A stretch of DNA of 8,307 nt. Source: Thermococcus sp. (GTDB lineage: Archaea; Methanobacteriota_B; Thermococci; Thermococcales; Thermococcaceae). Every line of letters starts with the position of its first letter. The first letter of the stretch is position 1. Under the pieces are notes generated by a model that did no database searches, was not told the origin of the DNA, and worked only from the letters and a program-made list of their open reading frames with translations. The position numbers were made by a program, and so were the translations under genes. Positions 1 to 4,980 of the stretch are shown in pieces. Location: contig NZ_JAMONU010000138.1 in assembly GCF_027066465.1 (NCBI RefSeq), positions 1 to 8,307 of the forward strand, written 5' to 3'.

Positions 1-753
1 GACGTGAAGAAGGGGGAGGTAATCCTGAGAAAGGGGCAGGTGCTCAGGCCTCAGGATTTGGCCCTCCTCAAGAGCGTGGGCTTCAAGACGGTTAAGGTCA
101 AGAGGAAGCCTCGCGTTGGGATAATCGTTACGGGCGACGAGCTAATTGAGGAGTTCGATGAAGATGCTCTGAAAGCAGGCAAAATCCTTGAGAGCAACTC
201 CATCATGCTGAAGGGCCTCGTGAGGCAGTACTTCGGCGAGCCGGTTTTTTACGGCGTCGTTCCCGACAAGGAAGACGCAATAAAGAACGCAATCGAGAGG
301 GCGAAGGCCGAGAACGACCTCCTCCTCGTCACCGGCGGGTCGGCCTTCGGCGATAGGGACTTAGCTCACAAGTTCGTCAATCTGCTCTTCCACGGGACGA
401 CGATAAAGCCGGGCCGGCCGATAGGCTACGGCGAGGGGGTCTTCATAATGAGCGGCTACCCAGTGGCAGTGTTTGCCCAGTTCCACCTCTACGTCAAGCA
501 CGCCCTGGCGAAGCTGGTTGGAGCCAGAAACTACGAGGTTCGCGTTAAGGCGACGCTAACAGACAGGATTCCCAGCCAGCTCGGGAGGTACGAGTTCGTC
601 AAGGTCTGGTATGAGGACGGGAAGGCGAGGCCGATTAAGAAGAGGGGAAGCGGGATAATAAGCTCGCTCGTGGAGAGCAACGGTTACGTAGAGGTCCCTG
701 AAGACAGCGAGGGCTACCTGGAGGGAGATACTGTAGAGGTAGTTCTTCTTTGA
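1..753 (+). CDS. moeA: Molybdopterin molybdenumtransferase MoeA, C-terminal part (5' end outside window)
   Basis: MoeA inserts molybdate or, in Thermococcales, probably tungstate into adenylated molybdopterin in the cytoplasm, giving the cofactor of aldehyde:ferredoxin oxidoreductases. The reading frame is open from base 1, so the GTG at 4 is not taken as the start. About 250 of roughly 400 residues are visible. Numbering from that GTG, the MoCF-type domain begins at PRVGIIVTGDELIE (36-49), continues with the SNSIML stretch (64-69) and the pterin-binding loop VTGGSAFGDRD (109-119), then KPGRPIG (135-141). The C-terminal MoeA domain IV (about 178-249) contains RYEFVKV, the GSGIISSL motif and a final GDTVEVVLL. 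One oddity is that the usual LPGNP loop reads MSGYP (149-153). It ends 2 nt from the stop of the opposing 81-aa gene. Family assignment is firm; which paralogue and which metal is inference. Confidence 0.9.
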   Translation, partial: DVKKGEVILRKGQVLRPQDLALLKSVGFKTVKVKRKPRVGIIVTGDELIEEFDEDALKAGKILESNSIMLKGLVRQYFGEPVFYGVVPDKEDAIKNAIERAKAENDLLLVTGGSAFGDRDLAHKFVNLLFHGTTIKPGRPIGYGEGVFIMSGYPVAVFAQFHLYVKHALAKLVGARNYEVRVKATLTDRIPSQLGRYEFVKVWYEDGKARPIKKRGSGIISSLVESNGYVEVPEDSEGYLEGDTVEVVLL

Positions 754-755
754 AT

Positions 756-1001
756 TCATATTTCCCTGAGCAGAGAGTTCGTGTCCGGTATGTTTATTAT
801 CTCTCGGACCTCCGGGGGAAGCTCCCTGAGGGCTTCCCTTTCCTTCTGGGCAATTAACTCAACAATCTGGAGGGCCTCCTTTCTTCTGGTCTCCAGTATC
901 TCCCTGAGAGGATTTTCTCTGACCCATGGAACTACTTTACGAACTTCAAAGTCTGAGGTTTCGTTATATCCTGTCCTCATCATAGCATTAAAATGTTGCA
1001 T
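756..1001 (-). CDS. Small hypothetical protein (81 aa), helical and highly charged
   Basis: I do not recognise this protein. It has no transmembrane segment or signal peptide. After about 30 residues it is probably one or two long amphipathic helices rich in Glu, Arg and Leu (around PLREILETRRKEALQIVELI), then a Pro-containing linker and a short C-terminal helix. Codon use (AGG, AGA, GAG, ATA) is that of real Thermococcales genes, although the first 20 codons are AT-rich. The ATG at 1001 follows an in-frame TAA three codons upstream, so it is the first possible start; Met7 and Met8 are alternatives. No Shine-Dalgarno is visible, but a TATA box (1043-1050) lies about 45 nt upstream. It converges on moeA with 2 nt between stops. 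It could be a small adaptor or antitoxin-like protein, or the remnant of a longer gene; no toxin partner is adjacent. Confidence 0.5.
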   Translation of the reverse strand: MQHFNAMMRTGYNETSDFEVRKVVPWVRENPLREILETRRKEALQIVELIAQKEREALRELPPEVREIINIPDTNSLLREI

Positions 1002-1042
1002 TTTTTGTTAATAACGTTTTCTATTCACTTTTTGCACACTCT

Positions 1043-1050
1043 CTTAAATA
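1043..1050 (-). promoter_or_regulatory. Putative TATA box for the 81-aa gene
   Basis: The minus strand reads TATTTAAG here, a good archaeal TATA element. Transcription would begin near 1020, leaving a leader of about 19 nt before the ATG at 1001. It lies downstream of the H/ACA RNA on the same strand, so the small gene could be transcribed independently of that RNA. Confidence 0.45.
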
Positions 1051-1105
1051 GTAAGCAAAATGTGGAAAAGGCTTGGCAGTATGGTGAATCAACTCGGAGA
1101 AATTT

Positions 1106-1320
1106 TAATGTCGCCCGCCCGTAACGCCCGCCCTCATCGAAGGCAACGCCACACTCAGGCGGGTTAACCCAGGCGGGCGAGAACTGTGCCCGGCCTGGGT
1201 TTCCCGCGGTCATCGTGCTCCGGAACGCGGAAGGCCCTCCCACGGGGACCTCGCTGAGGCCGGGCTGTAGCCCCCGCATCGCCCCCCGGTTCATTCTCCC
1301 CGGGGTCCTCGCGCGGGGGC
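1106..1320 (-). ncRNA. Three-hairpin archaeal box H/ACA guide RNA (rRNA pseudouridylation)
   Basis: H/ACA RNAs direct the Cbf5-Nop10-Gar1-L7Ae complex to convert specific rRNA uridines to pseudouridine. Read on the minus strand, three hairpins follow each other. Hairpin 1 (1320-1266): lower stem GCCCCCGC/GCGGGGGC, upper stem CCCCGG/CCGGGG with a GA/TGA-containing loop that could be a kink-loop, then TACA. Hairpin 2 (1265-1185): lower stem GCCCGGCCT/AGGCCGGGC, upper stem CCCGTGG/CCGCGGG, a GATGA opposite GA forming a kink-turn (1214-1210), then ACA. Hairpin 3 (about 1179-1109): lower stem CGCCCGCC/GGCGGGCG, upper stem CCCGCC/GGCGGG, a second GATGA kink-turn (1138-1134), then ACA. In each hairpin 15 nt separate the upper stem from the ACA, as the family requires. 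A TATA box lies 25 nt before the first stem. The three-unit architecture resembles Pyrococcus Pab35 and A. fulgidus Afu-4 (from memory). The exact 3' end is a guess. Confidence 0.88.
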
Positions 1321-1340
1321 GTTGTTAGGTAGGAAACGCG

Positions 1341-1349
1341 GTTTATAAA
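1341..1349 (-). promoter_or_regulatory. TATA box of the H/ACA RNA gene
   Basis: The minus strand reads TTTATAAAC, centred about 25 nt before the first base of hairpin 1 at 1320. This is the expected archaeal TATA-to-start distance and defines the RNA 5' end. The box sits immediately after the stop codon of the DUF835 gene, so the RNA has its own promoter rather than being only a tail of the upstream operon. Confidence 0.75.
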
Positions 1350-1352
1350 ACC

Positions 1353-2435
1353 TCACTCCAGCAACTTCTTGAGCTGGGCGTAACGCTTTTCACCCACGCT
1401 ACCCTTGTCGACGACGACTACGACCGTTCCGTTCTTCATCATCGCAAAGTCCCTGAGCTTGGAGAGGAACTTCAATAAGCTGTCCCACGGGTTGTAAACG
1501 GATAGGTATTCGAGGGAGTCTATGACGACTACACCCCTCCCACCGGACTTCTCAACGCTTTCAAGATACTGGTATATCAGCTCCGTCATCCTGGCGAGGT
1601 CCGTTGGGTTTACTGTCCTGATGCCTTCACGGAGTATTGGAACGGTCGTTACAAAGTAAACGTTCCAGTTTTCAGGTATGCTCAGTGTATCCCTGAGAAA
1701 GGCGAGAACGGGAGCATTTTGAAGCTTTTTAACGAGTTCAAAGTACTCCTTCGTGCTGGACAGTATTATCCCGGGCTTTATATCCGGAACTTCGGCGGAA
1801 ACCGTTCTCATCTTAAAGCTCTCCATTGATGTGAGCAGAATCATTGAGGCCGCCATCATGATTGTGAATATCATTGAGAGAGTAAAGCCTATGGGGAGGT
1901 ACCACTGGTAGAGGCCGAAGAGGGAAGCTGGAACCAGATGAAGGCCAAAGAGAATAAGGCTTGCGTAGAGAAACTTGGCGGCCCTCTGGTAAATTTCCTG
2001 AAGGGGGCGGAGAAGGAGTCCGCCGGATATCACGAAAACTCCGCTTATTCCAAGGGCGGCGGCCCCTGTTGCAACCCATTCACCGTTCTTCGTGTAGTAG
2101 TACACGGCAATCACGTATATAAAAAACAGCGGCGCCATTGCGGACATCTCTTTTAAAAGGCGATATCCTATCGTAACGGACTCCTCTTCAAGCAACCTAA
2201 CGGCTCCGAGGTACATCAGCCCGGCAAAGACCGTTAGGAAGAAGTCCCCTATGATGAAGAATGTTTGGTTTTTTGAACCCGTCAGGAGGATGCAGAGAAA
2301 ATCGAAGAGCCACGCCAGCGAAAAATACAGGGCGGACTTTCTCTTGTTCTGGATAAATATTTTTAACATTATAGCGAACGCCACTATATCAGTGGCGAGC
2401 ACAAGGAGGGCGTTAATATAGACTACCTCGACCAT
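1353..2435 (-). CDS. Seven-helix membrane protein with C-terminal DUF835 domain
   Basis: The N-terminal 205 residues hold seven hydrophobic segments, at about 5-28, 34-52, 58-81, 98-114, 121-142, 154-180 and 183-204. A soluble domain of about 140 residues follows, predicted to be cytoplasmic. Its start KPGIILSS (220-227), the hydrophobic strand before a lone Asp in GVVVIDSLEYL (301-311, Walker-B-like) and the later strand TVVVVVDKG (337-345) fit DUF835, a domain common in Thermococcales and often fused to membrane or sensor modules. No Walker A motif is present, so ATPase activity is not supported. The start at ATG 2435 is set by an AGGTGA ribosome binding site (2443-2448) that overlaps the TAG of the upstream ANL-like gene. 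The 10-nt gap indicates one operon. The function is unknown; a receptor or signalling role is an inference from architecture. Confidence 0.82.
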   Translation of the reverse strand: MVEVVYINALLVLATDIVAFAIMLKIFIQNKRKSALYFSLAWLFDFLCILLTGSKNQTFFIIGDFFLTVFAGLMYLGAVRLLEEESVTIGYRLLKEMSAMAPLFFIYVIAVYYYTKNGEWVATGAAALGISGVFVISGGLLLRPLQEIYQRAAKFLYASLILFGLHLVPASLFGLYQWYLPIGFTLSMIFTIMMAASMILLTSMESFKMRTVSAEVPDIKPGIILSSTKEYFELVKKLQNAPVLAFLRDTLSIPENWNVYFVTTVPILREGIRTVNPTDLARMTELIYQYLESVEKSGGRGVVVIDSLEYLSVYNPWDSLLKFLSKLRDFAMMKNGTVVVVVDKGSVGEKRYAQLKKLLE

Positions 2436-2445
2436 AAAACTTCAC

Positions 2446-3495
2446 CTAAACGGAGCGTTTGGGGTCGGCAAACCCATCACACCTAAAGGCCCCCTCCCCT
2501 TTGACCCGCTCTACAGTTTCGTCCTCGACCTTAATCATCAAAACTTCCGGCCTTGCAACTATCAGGGCCAGCCTTCCCCTCCTTCCAGGGGGAAGGACCC
2601 TGTACCCGTCTTCGCTTTTCTCAACGGGGTATATCACCGTGAACGGCCAGTTTGGATAGTAAACGAATTTTGAACCCCTCCGGAGACCAACAAGGTCGCC
2701 GAAGAGGTAGTATCCGTAGAGGGGCACAAGGGTGGAGTTTGGAAACTTCTCCGAGAGGGCTTGGAAAAGCGAGTCGTCTATGCCCACCCCGCTCAGGATT
2801 ACGGCCTTTATATTCTCGGCGTACGGCTCGAACATTCCCATAAGGGGCGGCGCAGACCTGACTAGGTTTATGCGGTCCGCCTCCATGACCCTCTTGGTGT
2901 ATCTAACGAGCGGGTCGAGGATTCTGAGAACGGCATCCACACCCTCCCTGGCAAGAACCTTTTTCAAACCGTCGGTTTCCATGCCGATGAAGTACAGGTA
3001 CCCGGAGTACCTCCACACGAGTTCGCTTATCTCGTCCTGGTACCAGCCGTATGGACCGTGAGCAACTGCCCGTACCCTCTCCCCCTCGTAGAGGGACTCA
3101 AAGTTGTAGAGCTCATCGAGTGCGGCCTTGAGGTACGCAACGAGGTAATCAACGTAGTTCCTGTCCCAGTGGCCGATGGCCCTTTCTCTGGTGGTTCCTG
3201 AGGACTGGTAGAACCTCACCTTTCCCCGGTAATCTCTTGGAAAGAACTCCAGCCAGTTCGAGCGGAGGTAGTTCTCCTCAACGGACAGACCGGCGTTCAG
3301 GAGGTTCTCCACGACCGCAGGAAGGCTTCGGGAGTCGAAGAGGGAATCGAGGTCAACGTCTTTGAAGGCCCTCTCCCAGTAAGGGGTTCTGTCCCTGTGA
3401 AAGTTCATCACCTTAAAAAGATAATCCTTAACCTGGTCTTCTTTTACGCGAAGCGGGTTTTCAAGGAGGGAACCAGGGGCTAGTTCATACGTCAT
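2446..3495 (-). CDS. Degenerate ANL-superfamily (PaaK/LuxE-like) protein lacking the C-terminal lid domain
   Basis: This 349-aa protein resembles the large domain of adenylate-forming enzymes. The N-terminal helix with RTPYWERAFKDVDLDSL (36-52) matches the TPFWEEKFKELDL region of the complete ligase next door. The phosphate loop is recognisable but altered: SSGTTRERAIG (98-108) instead of SGTTGRPK, losing the second Gly and the Lys. The A5 region reads PLYGYYLFGD (258-267) and lacks the usual Thr-Glu, and the sequence stops soon after FRCDGFADP (337-345), near the hinge, so the lid domain with the catalytic Lys is absent. It is probably inactive or specialised, for example regulatory; a LuxE-type acyl-protein synthetase relative is an alternative. 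I chose ATG 3495 because a TATA box lies about 26 nt upstream, suggesting a leaderless mRNA. The frame stays open to a TTG at 3534, which I reject. It is the first gene of an operon with the DUF835 gene. Confidence 0.72.
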   Translation of the reverse strand: MTYELAPGSLLENPLRVKEDQVKDYLFKVMNFHRDRTPYWERAFKDVDLDSLFDSRSLPAVVENLLNAGLSVEENYLRSNWLEFFPRDYRGKVRFYQSSGTTRERAIGHWDRNYVDYLVAYLKAALDELYNFESLYEGERVRAVAHGPYGWYQDEISELVWRYSGYLYFIGMETDGLKKVLAREGVDAVLRILDPLVRYTKRVMEADRINLVRSAPPLMGMFEPYAENIKAVILSGVGIDDSLFQALSEKFPNSTLVPLYGYYLFGDLVGLRRGSKFVYYPNWPFTVIYPVEKSEDGYRVLPPGRRGRLALIVARPEVLMIKVEDETVERVKGEGAFRCDGFADPKRSV

Positions 3496-3516
3496 GGTTA
3501 AAGTTTGCCCAAACGA

Positions 3517-3525
3517 GGATAAAAA
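3517..3525 (-). promoter_or_regulatory. Putative TATA box of the ANL-like/DUF835 operon
   Basis: The minus strand reads TTTTTATCC, preceded by the purine-rich GGAAAGG that could serve as BRE. Its centre is about 26 nt before ATG 3495, so transcription should start at or next to the start codon. The short T-rich ATATTTTT at 3533-3540 is a weaker alternative. Confidence 0.5.
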
Positions 3526-3550
3526 CCTTTCCAAAAATATCGAGGGGTCG

Positions 3551-3583
3551 CAGTTTAAACTGATTTAACCTCAAGAGTTAAAT
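3551..3583. promoter_or_regulatory. Palindrome and inverted repeat between divergent ANL genes (candidate operator)
   Basis: A perfect 12-bp palindrome, CAGTTTAAACTG (3551-3562), is followed at once by a second inverted repeat, ATTTAAC (3563-3569) and GTTAAAT (3577-3583), separated by 7 nt. All arms share a GTTtAAA-like core. The right arm is also the best TATA candidate (about 3578-3584) for the plus-strand ligase, so a protein bound here would cover its promoter. This AT-rich stretch could give such symmetry by chance. Confidence 0.4.
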
Positions 3584-3617
3584 AATAAGACAACAATAAT
3601 AATCGGGTGACGGCCCA

Positions 3618-4898
3618 GTGGCCATGGTAATCGGAAAAATAGACGCCAAGGAAAACCTCGTTTATACCGCGAAGAAAGCTGTTGAAACAACACCCTTCTG
3701 GGAGGAGAAGTTCAAAGAGCTTGATTTAAACGCTTTAACACCGGAGCTTCTGGCGGAACTGACGGAAAAAGTAACGATAAAACCCCATGACCTGTATGAA
3801 ACCGATAGGGTCTGGCCATCATACGTCAGGAACGGAGAGGTGTTCCATGCCGTAATGAGAACGAGCGGAACCACGGGAAGACCCAAGAGGATAGCCTTCA
3901 CAATAGACGACAAGAGAAGGACGGCGAGGCAAATGAAACCGTGGGTCACCGAATACTTCGAGAAGGGTGAGAGGGTCGCCTCCTTCTTCCCGCCGCTCCC
4001 CTCATCGTCTGGAAACTTTGCGATAAGCGGTCTCGAGGGAAACAACGCCGGAGTTTCATACTTCCAGATACCGATAACGTACCTCAGGGACAGAAACCTT
4101 CTGCTGAGGGAGTTTGAGGACATAAAGCCGACCTCAATCTGGGCGCTGACGGCCACGGCATACAACCTCGGTCTCATCCTGCCCGAGAAAATCAGAAATG
4201 ACGTGAACACGATAGTCGTCGGGGGAGAAACCCTGACGCCCGAACTGGCGAAGGCGACCCTTGAGCTTTTCCCGAACGCCGTTATAATAGACAACTTCGG
4301 CTCGACGGAGGACGACGTGACTGCCTTCAGGGTTGTCAGCAGAAGAAAGGTAAGCCCGTTCCATATAGGGGAGTCCGTTCTCGTCCTCGAGGAAACCGGA
4401 GATGAGGACTACAGCGAATACAAGAGGGTCTACATAACCAAGGTTATGGAAAAGGGAGAACTCACGGGACTGCCGCTCTTCAACTACGACATCGGAGACC
4501 TCGCGAGGGTTGAGAACGGGGAAGTTGTGAGCATAATAAGGGTCAAGGACGTTGTGGTTCTCGGGGGGGCAAAGCTTCACATAGACCAGGTTATGGACAT
4601 AGTTTACGGCCACGAGCACCTGAAGGACTTTGTGATGATTTACTACCCGCTCTCACCCGAGAATCCGAGGCCCAAGGTGATAATAAGGGTCGCCTACGAG
4701 GGCGAAAAGCCGACGGGACTTGAGGATGAAGTCAAAGAGCTGATATACGAGGCAAACAACCCGGTTAGGTATGAAGTCGAGGAAGCCAAAAGCTCCGAGC
4801 TTGTAGTTGAGGCCGTTCCAATGGAGAAACTGAGGGAAGGACTTCCCGTGAAGCCCGGAAAGACCAAGAGGATATACATCGCCGGCAAGGATATCTGA
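3618..4898 (+). CDS. PaaK-like adenylate-forming ligase (phenylacetate-CoA ligase family)
   Basis: This is a complete cytoplasmic ANL enzyme of 426 aa, a normal length for PaaK-type aryl/acyl-CoA ligases, which activate a carboxylate with ATP and pass it to CoA. The ATP loop is TSGTTGRPK (82-90), motif A5 is NFGSTEDD (226-233), A7 is YDIGDLA (290-296), and A8 is IIRVKDVVVLGGAKL (306-320). The small C-terminal domain (about 320-426) ends with VKPGKTKRIY (411-420), whose lysines include the likely catalytic one. The GTG at 3618 is favoured because GGGTGA (3605-3610) lies 7 nt before it; ATG 3624 is the alternative. The substrate cannot be told from sequence: no indolepyruvate oxidoreductase or other aryl-acid genes are adjacent. 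It is divergent from a degenerate ANL relative, which suggests a functional pair (inference). Aryl-CoA ligase and coenzyme F390 synthetase-like annotations are both possible. Confidence 0.85.
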   Translation: MAMVIGKIDAKENLVYTAKKAVETTPFWEEKFKELDLNALTPELLAELTEKVTIKPHDLYETDRVWPSYVRNGEVFHAVMRTSGTTGRPKRIAFTIDDKRRTARQMKPWVTEYFEKGERVASFFPPLPSSSGNFAISGLEGNNAGVSYFQIPITYLRDRNLLLREFEDIKPTSIWALTATAYNLGLILPEKIRNDVNTIVVGGETLTPELAKATLELFPNAVIIDNFGSTEDDVTAFRVVSRRKVSPFHIGESVLVLEETGDEDYSEYKRVYITKVMEKGELTGLPLFNYDIGDLARVENGEVVSIIRVKDVVVLGGAKLHIDQVMDIVYGHEHLKDFVMIYYPLSPENPRPKVIIRVAYEGEKPTGLEDEVKELIYEANNPVRYEVEEAKSSELVVEAVPMEKLREGLPVKPGKTKRIYIAGKDI

Positions 4899-4899
4899 C

Positions 4900-4918
4900 C
4901 CCTCTTTTAACTTTCTTG
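4900..4918 (+). terminator. T-rich transcription stop after the PaaK-like gene
   Basis: Directly after the TGA come two pyrimidine runs, CCCCTCTTTT and CTTTCTT. Oligo-T tracts without a hairpin are the usual intrinsic stop signal in Thermococcales. They lie upstream of the separate promoter of the next gene. Confidence 0.35.
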
Positions 4919-4927
4919 TCAGATTGC

Positions 4928-4943
4928 CGAAAAGTTATTTAAG
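4928..4943 (+). promoter_or_regulatory. BRE/TATA promoter of the HD phosphohydrolase gene
   Basis: CGAAAAG (BRE, 4928-4934) is followed by TTATTTAAG (TATA, 4935-4943). Transcription should start near 4964, giving a leader of about 17 nt that still contains the ribosome binding site. This is the clearest promoter in the window. Confidence 0.75.
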
Positions 4944-4968
4944 TCTCTTCTCAGATTTACGAGCAACT

Positions 4969-4974
4969 GGAGGT
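4969..4974 (+). promoter_or_regulatory. Strong Shine-Dalgarno setting the start of the HD gene
   Basis: GGAGGT lies 6 nt before the ATG at 4981. It rules out the in-frame TTG at 4924, which lies upstream of the TATA box and would not be on the mRNA. Confidence 0.8.
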
Positions 4975-4980
4975 GGTTGC

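Noticed and set aside
968..1001. A possible C/D box guide RNA beginning at the ATGATGA on the minus strand
   Set aside because: No CTGA D or D' box follows at the right distance; the motif is the Met-Met codons of the small gene.
781..1011. Plus-strand open frame opposite the 81-aa gene
   Set aside because: Its Ser/Leu-rich composition is typical of the antisense of a charged helical protein, and it lacks a promoter or ribosome binding site; the minus-strand frame has native codon use.
1025..1294. An 89-codon open frame on the minus strand, rich in Gly, Pro and Arg
   Set aside because: It lies almost wholly inside the three-hairpin H/ACA RNA. GC-rich structured RNA leaves few stop codons; the frame has no ribosome binding site or plausible protein fold.
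1106..1320. RNase P RNA or SRP (7S) RNA as the identity of the GC-rich region
   Set aside because: At about 215 nt it is shorter than archaeal 7S RNA (about 300 nt) and lacks its helix 8 GGAAGG...AGCA motif; the universally conserved RNase P core sequences are also missing. Three ACA-closed hairpins fit H/ACA better.
3662..4619. Two long minus-strand open frames opposite the PaaK-like ligase
   Set aside because: They are shadows of the ligase gene, whose motifs (SGTTGRPK, GSTE, GDLA) are all in the plus frame.
4924..4980. Extension of the HD protein to a TTG at 4924
   Set aside because: The TATA box (4935-4943) would lie inside the coding region, and GGAGGT at 4969 points to ATG 4981, where family similarity begins.
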